This document shows, piece after piece, positions 24,215 through 35,739 of a DNA stretch of 64,000 nt. The number at the start of each line of letters is the position of its first letter. Positions within the stretch are counted from its first letter, which is position 1. Both the position numbers and the translations under genes were made by a program. Origin of the DNA: Rhyacophila brunnea (taxonomy: Eukaryota; Arthropoda; Insecta; Trichoptera; Rhyacophilidae); NCBI GenBank assembly GCA_022495005.1, contig JAGYXB010000509.1, forward strand, positions 310,001-374,000, in the 5' to 3' direction. The notes under the pieces were generated by a model. That model had not been told where the DNA came from. It searched no databases and saw only the letters and a program-made list of their open reading frames with translations.

Positions 24215-25635
24215 ATTATATTAATAATATAGTATACTGATAAGCTTTATCAATTGTTTAAATAAAAAAGGAAAACTGTAATTATTGTCTTAATTTTACC
24301 ATTATAATAGAGTGTGCATTAAAAAATGGAAAGAAATTCTTTTGTTTCTTACATACTCAATTGACCAAATATTGAGTTATACTCATTAGTCCTCATAATT
24401 ATGAAAGTATTGTATTAAATTAGTTAAAATGTTTATAGGTGTATACATTAATTTTTGTTCTAGTAGGTATATTATTTTTGTAGGTATATATTATCGATAA
24501 CATAAATGTTAAGTTTTAAAAAAAAAAACTGCAATTTTCTTGTTACTAAAATATGTGTTATTACTGACGTCATCTATAATAATAAATTATAATAGTAATA
24601 TTATCATTCATTACCATGATTTGAATTGAAACGCTGGTAGCTTTTCAGTAGTAAAAATTGACACACCTCAAACAACGTAGCTATGAATGATAATTCGTCA
24701 TTATGTACATATATGGATTGAAGGCTTAATTAAAAATAACACTCAGCCGGACAGGTAATAATTGTGAGTTTGAATTCCACTCAGTGTAATAATTTTGCTA
24801 TATTTTAAAATACTGTAGGTATTGTTGTAATATTACGAATATCTTGAAATTTTTATACAATAACTTTATATTGAAGAAGTTGGTATAAAAATGAACCTCA
24901 CAAAAACATTGCATAAAATTTTATTACATTTTTGATTGCATAAGAAGTCACTTGTAATTTCAGCCGGAAAATCTGAGTGCACTTTTCTAGCATGCTTATA
25001 AAATTGCAAACTTTTCCCAGTAATTGCGTTTCCAGTTGAATTTAAGTGAAAAAGACAAGAGTCTTTGCTTCTTATGTAACTACGTAAGTATGTCAATATT
25101 AATCATGAGCTCGTCTCGTACCTATTTCTAGTTATGCAGTCATCTCCGTACAGAATATAATAATTTCTTAATCATAATTACAGTAAACGCTGTATGCAGA
25201 TTATTAGTTTTAATGGAATAATGACAACTCATTGTAGTTATTTCGCAGATTTTGTAATATTATGTGAAAGCGGGTTATATCTGTTAAAATATTTTCAACT
25301 TACGTAAGTCTTATGAGACGAAAACAATTTTAGTATATAGTAGTGAATAGTATAGTGGCGAAGGGAAGGCTGTGATATTTGTGGCAAGTTGTTTTTCCAT
25401 GTGTATTTATTTGGAACGAGAGTATTGACTTAATAGGTTAATCAAGTGGCTTAGATACATTTCTAGTAAAAAAATCTCAATATAACCTCCACTCTGTATA
25501 ATATGATCTTACGATTAGACATGGTTTAAAAAAATCATACCTTGGTTTAAAACATAAAAAATGATAAACCAAAATTAAAGCAATTTTATAACCATTTCAT
25601 TATCTAAAGAATACCAACTAATTTAGACGTAATTA
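24215..25635. other. No gene seen; SINE scrap at 25430-25480
   Basis: A+T-rich. 25430-25480 carries AATAGGTTAATCAAGTGGCT, the reverse form of the SINE body word CCACTTGCTCAACCTATT, so a short plus-oriented SINE fragment lies there. 24760-24785 has a weak box B-like string (GAGTTTGAATTCC). Confidence 0.4.
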
Positions 25636-25639
25636 GATA

Positions 25640-25800
25640 GGGCGGCCGTAGATTAATTGGTAAAGTACAATGGATACAGGTACAAGTTTCGTCGGGTCTC
25701 GTATTTTTTTCATAGATGTTTTCTAGTATGTATATATCTGAGATGCTTCAATATAAAGAAATTCTCGAATCTTGTGAATTATTCGTTGAATAAAAGAAAT
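25640..25800 (+). repeat. tRNA-like SINE with the shared foldback tail (copy D)
   Basis: GGGCGGCCGTAGATTAATTGG gives a tRNA-like start with a box A-type core. The following ~100 bases are degenerate. The end (25770-25800) reads CTTGTGAATTATTCGTTGAA then TAAAAGAAAT. That tail is the same as the outermost sequence of copies A, B and C of the tRNA-bearing foldback family, but the foldback arms are not evident here. Confidence 0.45.
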
Positions 25801-25870
25801 ACTTTATGAAATAAGATATCTATACATTTAAAAAATAAAATGGAAACAGTATATTATTATTATTACATAT

Positions 25871-26252
25871 CGACTTTGGAAAGGAAAAAGGGCGTAATCC
25901 ACACAATTTTACAGGAGGCTCAAAAACGTTTTTGTTATGGTTTTCCGTCAATGTTAAAATACAAAATAGACATAACCTTGAAGTGTATGATAATTAATAA
26001 TTTGGTTTTATATCCCTGATCTGATATTATTTATTGAGTTAATTAAAAAACAACGACAGAAATGATGGTTAAGTCGTTTTTTCCACGTCACTTCCTTTTT
26101 TTTTTTTTTTTAATTGCTAGCTAAATTTATCGGCATCTTCAGCTTACATCCTTTGGGCACAACGTGTATTGAGTCGTGTACAACGTTATTATACAATAAA
26201 ACCTATTTTGAAAAAAAACTTCGGGTTACGTCCTTTTTCCTTACTACGGTCG
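25871..26252. mobile_element. TIR element (copy 1), ends AGGAAAAAGGGCGTAA
   Basis: The left end is CGACTTTGGAAAGGAAAAAG then GGCGTAATCC. The right end is the complement of CGACCGTAGTAAGGAAAAAG. The same TIR with small changes bounds 49031-49422, so this is a family of ~385-bp non-autonomous elements. The interiors of the two copies have diverged. Target duplication could not be fixed; the ends lie in TATCGA / TCGAAT contexts. Confidence 0.65.
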
Positions 26253-26254
26253 AA

Positions 26255-26775
26255 TATTATTTAATTTGATAACTGAACGTAGAATGTAGCTAGTCCACAA
26301 TAATGTCGAGCTGAGATAATGGCACTTTAGCAACAACATAATATTAAAAGTGTATGTAAAATTGTAAATAGTATTTATTTCAAGAATAATTTTTTTACGG
26401 CTTGGCTATTTTCAGCAGAACGTAGAGAATCTCATATCTAATTTTTTTGTGGACTCGCTACTTTCTGCATAACTATGTCCAATTTAATAATGCCCTGCTT
26501 AGAAAGACACTGCCAATAGCCAATAAAAAGTCACGAAGACGTGACGGATAGTATTAATATTTTTCGTACATTACAGTATTAAAATACCATAAATAATGCA
26601 TTTCGACAAAAACGTGAATTAAGATTATTTAATATAATAATAGTAGATTTATTAACGATACACTCCAATAATGTAATCTATTGATACTAAAATAATGACG
26701 TAAAAGATAACAAAGTATTTATCTGTCCTGTTACAAATATCAAAAATAAATCAACTAGCGTCAAACTTATCCTTA
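26255..26775. other. No gene seen
   Basis: A+T-rich sequence between the TIR element and the G+C island at 26780. Nothing was recognised. Confidence 0.4.
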
Positions 26776-26779
26776 AAGC

Positions 26780-27047
26780 TGTTCGTGTTTCCCGCTAGAG
26801 AGGTCGTAAAATTCGGCTCGAGTGCCAAATAAAAGCGTAGGGTGCTATCCCAAAGAGTTCTCGTGAAAAGGGCGTGAAGAAATGACAATGTAGGTCATGG
26901 CTTTGCGCCGGCTCCCGTGCCAGCCTCTTCCCCTTCCCAAAGCTCGTGCGTAATCCCCCGGGCTGCGAATTATCATCCCTTATATCATTCGCAAAGGAAT
27001 TAATTATGCACGCGCTTTGTTTACTGACGGTTTCTGTTATCTGTCAA
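26780..27047. promoter_or_regulatory. G+C-rich island, open on minus without ATG
   Basis: A marked G+C-rich island (CTTTGCGCCGGCTCCCGTGC, CCCCCGGGCTGCG) next to GGGATTA / GATAATTCG motifs of the K50-homeodomain kind. On minus one frame is open for about 84 codons from a TGA near 27047 to TAG at 26797-26795, with no in-frame ATG at the start but a GACAG acceptor-like site. The translation is unrecognised. It could be an internal exon or a conserved non-coding element. Confidence 0.3.
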
Positions 27048-27049
27048 TA

Positions 27050-28165
27050 ATTGTATTATTCAAATCGAGAAGCGACTTTTATTTGTTTGGAAGAAATGTT
27101 TTGTTTGATAAACGCTGACGTGATCGGAATATATAATTATTATATTGTGATAATAAATACTTTCACGTTTTACAAAATAAATTAAAAGCAATTATCCCCT
27201 ATAAAAATATAGTATCTCTAAAAATGCAGATATAAGCTAACGATAGCATTTTTATTACTAATTAATCATCCACCTAACGGTAAATTAATGTAAGTGCATA
27301 AATTTAATTTCATTCTGAAGTTATCCACAATAAAGCATTGCATAAAATCAAATTTTGCATTATAAATAGGTTTTATAAAATCCAGTAATATTATTAAGTA
27401 ATTTTAATTTACTACATCTACAACACAACTGCCAGTCGTCAGTTTTATCAGTGTGCGCCATGTTTTCATTGTTTTTATTTTAACAAAATGTTTATACTTC
27501 AACCAAATAATACTTTATCCATTGTCAAAATCTTTTGGATTCAGTTTTCACAAACAACGAGTTTTACATAATGCAGTCTGGTTACAGAGCGACGACATTA
27601 TAATGTCACCCGTTGGGTTTTTACCACAGAACAAATAATAAATAGAATACCGATGGGCTATATTCATTACGCCGCATGGTGAAGCAGGCTTTTGAATGTG
27701 TGAGTGTCCTACGAAAATGAAGCACGCATTATGCACGTGCAATGGTGTGTGTAATACACCAACATTAAATGAGCGTAAATGCATAAACCGAGAGCAGTTT
27801 TCAGTATTCGACGTAAAACGTATTCTAGACACGTGTGTAAGCTTAATCCGGATTCTTCCTTACTCGAGTCGGTTACCTGCTATCGCCTTACCAGTTGTGT
27901 ATTTCAGTTCCCATTATTTCTGAGTTCCCTGGTTTTTACAGTGCCTTCTTTTATATTTTACAATTATCTGAGCCCGGTCCATTCATTGTACAATAATTGT
28001 ATTATTGTTAGTGACCCCAGCAATTACTCTTTATTATTTTTAAGTGTAGGGGAAGAGAGGTATTTCTAAGTTTATTTATTTACCTCAAACGTAGATACCG
28101 TTTCTTGTACTTGCCATTAATATGAATTGTTTGTTTATCAAGATAGCCTAACAAGATTCTGGAAA
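27050..28165. other. No gene established; mixed-composition stretch
   Basis: 27620-27850 is somewhat G+C-richer, with a CACGTG-type E-box (GCACGTGC) inside CGCATTATGCACGTGCAATG. Overlapping ORFs on both strands here (75-96 codons) are not recognised and contradict each other. The rest is A+T-rich. Confidence 0.3.
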
Positions 28166-28170
28166 CATCC

Positions 28171-28521
28171 TAAAGCTTCCATGACCTTGAGCTACTTTAA
28201 AAGCTGCCAACAGCGAATTTAAAAGCGGGCGAGTCAGCTAGTGCGATTGTGATGATGACACACAAAACTTTCCATTCGCTCAGAAGCCAACAAGCAAGCG
28301 AGTTGAAACCGTCATTTTGGTACTATTTTGACAGTACGTACTGAGTAGTTCGTTTTCTCGCTCACACGCCGTCGTGTAGCGTGTAAAGTTGACCGGCTTT
28401 CAACTTTTCTCGGTAGATTGTTTATAATCTGCTTGTTAGCTTGTTCGATGATGACACTGGACGAGTTTGTAAATTCGCCAAGAAGCAGCTTGTAAAGTAG
28501 CTCAATGTCATTAAGGCTTTA
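28171..28521. mobile_element. Foldback MITE (351 bp)
   Basis: The left arm (28171-28235) begins TAAAGCTTCCATGACCTTGA and contains GAGCTACTTTAAAAGCTGC. The right arm (28463-28521) is its inverted partner and ends in GGCTTTA. The interior holds GATGATGACAC twice in direct orientation. It is non-coding, and no clear target duplication was found. Confidence 0.6.
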
Positions 28522-28524
28522 CGG

Positions 28525-30168
28525 TATCGACGTAAGGAAACATTATTTCAACAAAGTTATTTTACAAAACACAGTTTTGTTTGTAGATCAATAATCATAT
28601 CTTAAGTTGCATGGTTTTTGGATTGGGCGAGTTGTGCAAGACTGACTCATTTTATTTAGCTGAACATTAAAAAATCAGAACGACGTTTATTTAATTGTTA
28701 TATTTCCGTTTATTATTATTTTTTACCTTATTTGATAAAAGTGTAGATACAACACTTTGATAGCAAATAATGATACTTCTCATTCGATACAATATCAATA
28801 TCAGTACCATCTTCGTACATACGATACGCCCCGCGATGGAGTATCGTCTATCTTTGGTGTCGTGAATATGGGATCGAATTTCGTATTAAAATTTTCATTT
28901 TTTGTTTGTTCTATATATCTTTGATCTAGGTGAAATCAATAGGTTATGCGAATATCTAATACAATTCCAATTAAAGCTTATCAATATCACAATGGAGAAT
29001 TGTATACTTTGTTTTCGAGTGAAAATGATTATTTACTTTTTATTATTATAATGCTGATGAATTCATGTATATGATATCATGTATACTCTTGTAGTATATT
29101 TACTGTCATTTTTATGCAGTATATGTTTTAAGCATCTGCTTACCTTAAGTAGCCTTGATGGATTTCGAGTGCAAAAATAGATTCCTCAGTATCGATTATT
29201 CTAATAGCTGTCTTATGCTCAGAAGCTTCGGAATCAAGTATTATTCAACAGCGTGGAAATTTTCCATTTAAAGCACTCTATGGTGCCATATATAAAGCGT
29301 TTTATAAAGCGGCCTTTGAGCATAATGTCACGCTTTTTAAGGGGGACTTGATTTATCCTTAGCACCAAATATAAATCTACCCCAAATTTCCATATTGAAT
29401 TATCGATGTACCTATATGAAAGGAAACTTTGTATACTTAGATTAAAATTTGGTTACATACATATATTATACGGTAAGTAGTTACTAAAACAGTGATTGAT
29501 GAAGTTCAAATAAAAAAGACTTAGGGCCATATGCATAGTCAAATTTATATTAAAGTGTGTGTTATGGAACTGGCGAAAAACATATAAGGCATGACGAGTG
29601 ACAAGTGTCAATTAAATGCATAATTAAAGAGAAATCAAGTAAAAAGCTAAAACGTATTGAGTAGGTACCGATTATTTTCTATGCAAACTAGAATGGTGAG
29701 CGGTATTAAAATACATTATGTTATTATTTAAACTATTGAAAACGGGCTAAAAACATTCTACGCATGCGTCACTGACGTGATGCAATACTGGCATTTCAAA
29801 CAGTATTGTCCAAATCCTGGCAACGTTGTATACCTACGTAGTACGTGTATTTATTTAAATATACCACATATAAAACAATCCTTTGAATAATTTTAAGTTC
29901 ATGATAACATATTCATGATTATTCAATTTACATAATATAGTTTTCATACCTTTTATTAATGCATGTTAAGTAAAAATTATTTTAAAAATAGGGATTTAAA
30001 AATATGACAATACTGTCGATTATGAAAAGCGACGTTGTCGTGTTATTTATAGTCTTAAACTTTTATGTCGCTCATAATTAATTAGATACTTGGTTAGTTT
30101 TACGTAATTGACATCTTTACGAAGATTTTTTTCTGATAAATTGATTTACTTTCTTTAGATAATGTTGT
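28525..30168. other. No gene seen
   Basis: A+T-rich DNA up to the mariner insertion. Only small inverted motifs occur, for example ATGCTCAG / GAGCATAA at 29215-29325. No ORF of interest. Confidence 0.45.
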
Positions 30169-30170
30169 AA

Positions 30171-31470
30171 TACGAGGGTGGGTCAATAAGTCCTTAGAAA
30201 AGCCGACAGGTGGCGCGACTAGTACTGTAAGCGGTTTGTTTTCATGCAGCGGCACTACCGATTCAGTATGCTGCGAAGTTTCAATCAGATTGGTCGGGTT
30301 GTTGTGTGTTTCTCGTACATTTAAAAAAAATTGCTTGTGAAAAATGGAAAAATGGAAAATGGAGAAAATTGAGGTTAGAGCTGTTATTAAACATTTTAAT
30401 ATAAAAGGGTTAACAGCGAAGGAAATAAAAATGAGTTGGATTTAGTTCACGGCATATCTGCTCCTTCACTTGCAACTATTTATAACTGGTTAAATGAATT
30501 TAAACGTGGTCGTACATCAACAAAGGATGAACCACGCTCAAGACGTCCTGTAGAGGTGACTACACCAGAAATGATCAATAAAATCAACGATATGGTGTTA
30601 AGTGCCCGATGATTAAAGTTGAGTGAGATAATTGAGGTTACAGGGATCTCAAAAGGTAGTGTCATTTCTATTTTACATGACAAATTGGGCATGAAAAATA
30701 TTTCTGCAAGATGGGTGCCGCGTTTGCTCACAGTCGACAATAAACGCAATAGGGTGGTGGCCTCTAAAGCTCTGTTGTCGCTCATGCAACGCAATCCGGA
30801 TAAATTTTTTCGTCGCTTTGTGACTGTAGATGAAACATGGATACACCACTATACTCCCGAGACGAAAGAACAGTCAAAGCGGTGGATTGCGAAGGCAAAC
30901 CATGTCCAAAGAAGGCGAAAACCGTAAAATCAGCTGGTAAGGTTATGGCTACTGTATTTTGGGATGCACGTGAAATTATTTTCGTTGACTATTTGGAAAA
31001 AGGAAAACAATAACAGGGGATTATTATGCATCTTTATTGGACCAGCTAAAAAACAAAATTGAAGAAAAACGGCCCCATTTAAACAGGAAAAAATCCTCTT
31101 TCATCAGGATAATGCCCGTGTTCACACATGTTTACGATCAATGGCTAAAATTGAAGAATTTAAGTTCGAATTGGTCGACCACCCACCGTATTCGCCAGAT
31201 TTAGCCCCCAGTGACTTTTTCCTTTTCCCAAACTTAAAAAAATGGCTAAGTGGACAACGTTTTTTTCAAATGAAGAAGTCATCGATCGGACAAATGCTTA
31301 TTTTGAGGACCTTCCGAAAACTTGTTTTTCTGACGGTTTAAAAAAAATTGAGAAACGTCTAACCAAGTGTATTGAGCTCCAAGGAGATTATGTTGAGAAA
31401 TAAAAAAAAAATACAAAAATAAAAACTGTTTTAATGCTTTTTTCTAAGGAATTATTGACCCACCCTCGTA
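30171..31470 (+). mobile_element. Full-length mariner element (~1.3 kb)
   Basis: The body (30173-31468) is flanked by TA dinucleotides at 30171-30172 and 31469-31470. The ends match as inverted repeats of about 30 bp: CGAGGGTGGGTCAATAAGTC on the left, and CGAGGGTGGGTCAATAATTC as the complement of the right. Length, TA target and TIR size are those of the mariner family. It carries one transposase reading frame, broken at six points (next entry), so it cannot move by itself. TIR similarity is high, so it is not very old. It lies directly against a small MITE at 31475-31600. Confidence 0.92.
30344..31403 (+). pseudogene. mariner transposase, D,D34D, broken
   Basis: This would be a cut-and-paste transposase that binds the element's TIRs. 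Reading starts at ATG 30344 (MEKWKMEKIEV). The N-terminal helix-turn-helix region is followed by the mariner signature WVPRLLT (about 30712), then the catalytic motifs TVDETWIHHY, HQDNARVHT and YSPDLAPSDFFLF. Exactly 34 residues separate the second and third aspartates, the mariner D,D34D spacing. It ends at TAA 31401-31403. Breaks: single-base losses in the A runs near 30427-30431, 30897-30899, 31004-31007 and 31088-31093 and in the T run 31260-31266, plus one in-frame TGA at 30610-30612 where CGA is likely ancestral. The three catalytic residues are all still encoded. Confidence 0.9.
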
Positions 31471-31474
31471 GCCC

Positions 31475-31600
31475 TTTTACACGCGCATGGATTTACTGCT
31501 GGTAGCACATATTATGGCGACCATAACAATAAAGTGCAGGTGTATTATCGTGATAGTTTAATTTACACGCTATTGGTGGTAGTAAATCCATGCACTTCTA
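31475..31600. mobile_element. Small MITE remnant beside the mariner
   Basis: An inverted pair, CATGGATTTACT with GGTAGCAC on the left and CTATTGGTGGTAGTAAATCC on the right, bounds about 100 bp. Similar words (CGACAGTAAATCCATGCACG) recur at 39290-39315 beside the Harbinger-like element, so the two may share a family. Confidence 0.45.
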
Positions 31601-31849
31601 ACAGTCACTATTTTATTTTTAATATTTATTAATTTATAATTTATTAATAGCCGTCTACTCTCAACTGTATGTACAATATACATGCTTACATGAATAATAT
31701 CTTTGTTTTTCTTTCAATTGAAGAATAAGTAAATTTGCATTATTAGTGATAAGATTGTGATATTACGGGTCAACAAAGGTAAATCCCGCGATCCACGAGA
31801 TGACTCTTATGAAGCCGTAAGTCTGGGGTAGGTAAATAATACTAGTCCG

Positions 31850-31945
31850 AAAAAAATACACGTTGTTATTGAAAGTGTATTTGAACCTGAAGCATGGAAC
31901 TAATAGGTTGAGCAAGTAGCCGACATCAATTTATCGTTAAAAATT
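31850..31945 (+). repeat. SINE fragment
   Basis: ATTTGAACCTGAAGC (weak box B) followed by GGAACTAATAGGTTGAGCAA and a degraded GACATCAATTTATCG is the plus-oriented SINE body of the 1205-1445 family. The head is worn beyond recognition. Confidence 0.55.
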
Positions 31946-31949
31946 ACCC

Positions 31950-32745
31950 AATCAATACCGGCAAGTTTTGCAGTCGATAGTAGTGGTATCTACTAACAAT
32001 TGATGCAGAAGAGTGGTTTGAATCTTTGCTTACTTGATTGCATCAAAAGTTTTTCGAAAAAGTTAATAGATGGCTGAAAATATTAGATTAATTACAGCCC
32101 GGAAAAAAACGGAAATTTCCGGGTCCGGTATGATAAGGGCATTAAATTATCGAGTCATTTCAAAAATGTAATTGTTGAGTAATCATCTATTACAGATTCA
32201 CACATTTTATTTGAATATGTCCTTACTAACAGAACGATTTTTAAAATTCTCTGCAGAAATTTTAACATTTTTCCACATTGTAACACTATACAACCTACAT
32301 TCACGGTATAAACTTTGGCTCACTTTCAGTAGATAAATGCTTCAGAAACCGTAGAATATAATATCGTAGGTACGGTTTTATATTATGTTGTAAGTGTATT
32401 TTTAAACTAGTCGACTAAATAGAATATAGGTATTGAATTATTGACCATAGACTAAATTGTTTTCATCAATTTACAAATGGTATATTAATATTGTATATTT
32501 AGAGTAATATTTTATTCTAAAACTTGGTATTGTGATAATGCTCGAATAATAAATCAAGCTAAACAAATATTTTTTTCTTTATTAAAAGAAAATACCTTAA
32601 AACTATGAATTATTCAAAAATCGTTAGGTCTCCTTTCAAAGTACATTATAATAATAAAAATATTTATAAAATACGACACCTACCTACAAATAAACGTACA
32701 TTTGATATACTTAGTTCTTTTAAAATTGTAAGTTTATTTTTATTT
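31950..32745. other. No gene seen
   Basis: A+T-rich spacer before the satellite-bearing unit. Nothing was recognised. Confidence 0.45.
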
Positions 32746-32750
32746 GTAAC

Positions 32751-34780
32751 TAGCTGAAGTACCCGGCTTCGCACAGGGTCGCTTCGTGGTTATATTTATC
32801 TTAGATATTTAAAAAATAATAAGAGGTAATTATTTTTTTAATATTAAAATATCTGTGTAATACAATATGGCAATATGAAAATAATTCTAATAAGAGTAAA
32901 GGTCAAACAAAAGAACACTAAATAAAAATGGAATCCAAAATATGCAAACGTTATTAATGTTATTAATATGCAGTAAAATTGGATGGAACAAACTTTGTAT
33001 TTTATATAATACTAATTTAGAAACCTTCGCAGGTGTGCGCACAACTTACAAAAATTTCATCGCAATCAGATGAATGGTATAAGAACGTATATGAATAGAA
33101 GAAGATAGAATAGATGAAAAAGAAGAAGAAATGGTTGTCTTAATTTAGAAACCTTTGCGGGCGTTAGCACAACACTTGATCAAAATTTCATTGCAATCGG
33201 ATGAATGGTATAGGAACACATACGAATAGAAGAAGAAGAAGACGATTGTACTAATTCAGAAACCTTTGCGGGTGTTGGCACAATTACTGAAGAAAGTTTT
33301 ACTGCAATCGGATAAATGGAATAGGAACTCATACAATTAATAGAAGAAGAAGATGGTCGTACTAATTCAGAAACCTTTGCGGGTGTTACCACAACAACTG
33401 ACGAAGGTTTCATCGCAATCGGATGAATGGTATAGGAACCATACGAATAAAAGAAGATATAATGAAGAAGACGAAGAAGATGTTTGTACAAATTCATAAA
33501 CCTTTGCGGGTGTTCGCACAACCACTGACAAAAGTTTCATCGCAATCGGATGAATGATATAGGGACCATACGAATAAAAGAAGATATAATGAAGAAGAAG
33601 AAGAAGATGGTTGTACAAATTCAGAAACCTTCGCGGGTGTTGGCACAACCACTGATGAAAGTTTCATCGCAATCAGATGAATGATATAGGGACCATACGA
33701 ATAAAAGAAGATATAATGAAGAAGAAGAAGAAGATGGTTGTACAAATTCAGAAACCTTCGCGGGTGTTGGCACAACCACTGATGAAAGTTTCATCGCAAT
33801 CGGATGAATGATATAGGGACCATACGAATAAAAGAAGATAGAATGAAGAAGAAGAAGAAGATGGTTGTACTAATTCAGAAACTTTTACGGGTGTTACCAC
33901 AACAATTGATGAAAGTTTCATCGCAATCGGATGAATGGTATAGAAACCATACGAATAAAAGAAGATATAATGAAGAAGAAGAAGAAAATGGTTGTACAAA
34001 TTCAGAAACCTTCGCGGGTGTTGGCACAACCACTGACGAAAGTTACATCGCAATCGGATGAATGATATAGGGACCATACGAATAAAAGAAGATATAATGA
34101 AGAAGAAGAAGAAGAAGATGGTTGTACTAATTCAGAAACCTTTACGGGTGTTACCACAACAACTTATGAAGGTTTCATAGCAATCGGATGAATGATATAG
34201 GAACCATACGAATAAAAGAAGATATAATGAAGAAGAAGAAGAAGATGGTTGTACAAATTCAGAAACCTTTGCGGGTGTTGGCACAACCACTGACGAAAGT
34301 TTCATCGCAATCGGATGAATGATATAGGGACCATACGAATAAAAGAAGATAGAATGAAGAAAAAAAGAAGATGGTTGTACTAATTCAGAAACCTTTACGG
34401 GTGTTACCACAACAACTGATGAAAATTTCATCGCAATTGAATGAATGGTATAGGAACAATACGAATAAAAGAAGATAGAATGAAGAAGAAGAAGAAAATG
34501 ATGATTTTTCTAATTCAGAAACCTTTATGGGTATGCATACAACCACTCACCAAAATTTCATTGCAATCGGATGAATGGTATAGGAACGCATACGGGACAG
34601 ACACACAGACAGACATTCATTTTTATATATTAGTATAGCCTATACTCTTCGCGAAAGTGCAAGCAATAAGTTGACAAAGTTTTATCGCAATCGGATGAAC
34701 GATATGGCAGTGCATTCAATACGAACAAACAAACAAACAAACAAACACACAAACAAATATTATTTTTTATATATTAAGAT
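32751..34780 (+). mobile_element. Retroposon-like unit whose interior became a satellite
   Basis: The start, TAGCTGAAGTACCCGGCTTC then GCACAGGGTCG, and the end, ATTTTTATATATTAGTATAG, resemble the boundaries of widespread arthropod non-coding repeats of unsettled class. The last-unit sequence CATCGCAATCGGATGAA... is followed by (CAGA)n and the AT-rich end. A second copy of the tail follows at 34640-34780 (ATCGCAATCGGATGAACGAT, then (CAAA)n at about 34724-34756). The middle is the tandem array annotated separately. Confidence 0.5.
33012..34640 (+). repeat. 13-unit minisatellite, ~127-bp period
   Basis: Units begin near 33012, 33141, 33251, 33361, 33489, 33616, 33743, 33870, 33997, 34127, 34256, 34382 and 34511 with AATTCAGAAACCTTTGCGGG. 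Each contains TTTCATCGCAATCGGATGAA and a (GAA)n run. Two early units are 110 bp. From the seventh to the twelfth unit GTTGGCACAACCACTG and GTTACCACAACAACTG types alternate, so the recent repeat unit is a ~254-bp dimer. Open frames on minus through the array shift at each unit and are not genes. Confidence 0.85.
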
Positions 34781-34784
34781 GTGC

Positions 34785-35130
34785 ATATTGATTATTTAAA
34801 ATTAGAGTTATCAGTAAAATGTATTAAATTTTCAGTTTTTGTTAAAAATAAAATGCTGTTATCTTACAATGTTAATCTCCAATTGAATGTAAATATTCAC
34901 GGTCATGTTGTACTATAGTGCAGAAAATGACTGTCAGCATCCCATCCCAAAAAACCTTACTTTAAATAAATATACCTACTCTCAAAATAGTAGCAATCGC
35001 TGGCAATAAAATAAGACCATGTTCAAATAGTTATATACAATTTAAAATTGCGTTTATGTCAATTTTGTTCAACTAGGTTACCTATGAATTTAGATCCTTT
35101 CAATCGCTAATTCGTCAATTGGATTAAATG
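34785..35130. other. Downstream flank of the 35136-35537 gene; no poly(A) signal found
   Basis: On minus this is the 3' side of the two-exon gene. No AATAAA close to the stop codon was seen, so the true 3' end of that transcript is unresolved. Nothing else was recognised. Confidence 0.4.
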
Positions 35131-35135
35131 CGTAC

Positions 35136-35537
35136 CTATTGTGGCACCCCCGTATGGACCCCATTTAGGGATGTCTCTGTGTATCTGGAGAGGCCTGATT
35201 CGGTATCAAACCCAACAAATAGTAAAGCGCTGATTACGAAAATAAATAATAATAACAAAGCCGAGCCGGCAATGCCGTAAATTATGACCGTTGGAGATAT
35301 TGCAACGTCGCCGTCTTTCGCCAACGGCTCTCGTTGAAAAGCGAAAACACAAGATGGCGCGCAGAACGCTACAAACAGCTAAATCGCGAACACGCCAATT
35401 TCGTCCTTCGTAAATTAAATTATTAAAAATATTAAAACTATTATATAATATTGACTTAAATATACCTTGCCGTTTCCAAAACAATTCCGGTGTGTTATTT
35501 GTTCATCTCCACATCCCGAATCCAGACGAAAAACCAT
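35136..35537 (-). CDS. Two-exon gene for a small single-pass membrane protein, unidentified
   Basis: Exon 1 (35537-35466) starts ATG in good context (A at -3, G at +4) and runs 24 codons to AAG, followed by the donor GTATAT. An 87-bp A+T-rich intron (35465-35379) ends TTTAG. Exon 2 (35378-35136) continues in the same frame for 80 codons to TAG. The join is phase 0 and gives 104 residues. Exon 2 has a short hydrophobic stretch, LFVAFCAPSCVFA, then FQREPLAKDGDVAISP. A strong membrane span of about 25 residues follows (YGIAGSALLLLFIFVISALL), then a short polar tail ending HTGVPQ. The exons are richer in G+C than their surroundings. I do not recognise the family. If another leader exon supplies the start instead, the first stretch would act as a signal peptide cut after VFA. 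The upstream TTTTTAG next to the ATG could be an acceptor for such an exon. Confidence 0.5.
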
Positions 35538-35739
35538 ACTAAAAATAAAAGTGACAGTTTGTTTCTCACTTCCGAAAATGGAGGGAAATGATACTATGTA
35601 TTAATTCAATCCGATCTTATTTGATTGATTTTTGATGTATCTATCAGGCGAAAGGCAGTAATTGGATTTAAGGTTTTAAGGATAATAGGAGACACCACCC
35701 AGCGTACAATTAAAATTATTTCAGGTACCAATTGTACTG

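Noticed and set aside
27548..28069. Overlapping ORFs on both strands
   Set aside because: They contradict one another, show no known motif and lack splice context; kept only as a possible regulatory patch.
33180..34431. Chain of overlapping minus-strand ORFs with repeating YLLLF and serine-run peptides
   Set aside because: They arise from the 127-bp satellite, whose period is not a multiple of three, so the frame shifts each unit. Low-complexity by-product, not a protein family.
33012..34640. CRISPR-like array
   Set aside because: Whole units repeat without unique spacers, and the context is eukaryotic.
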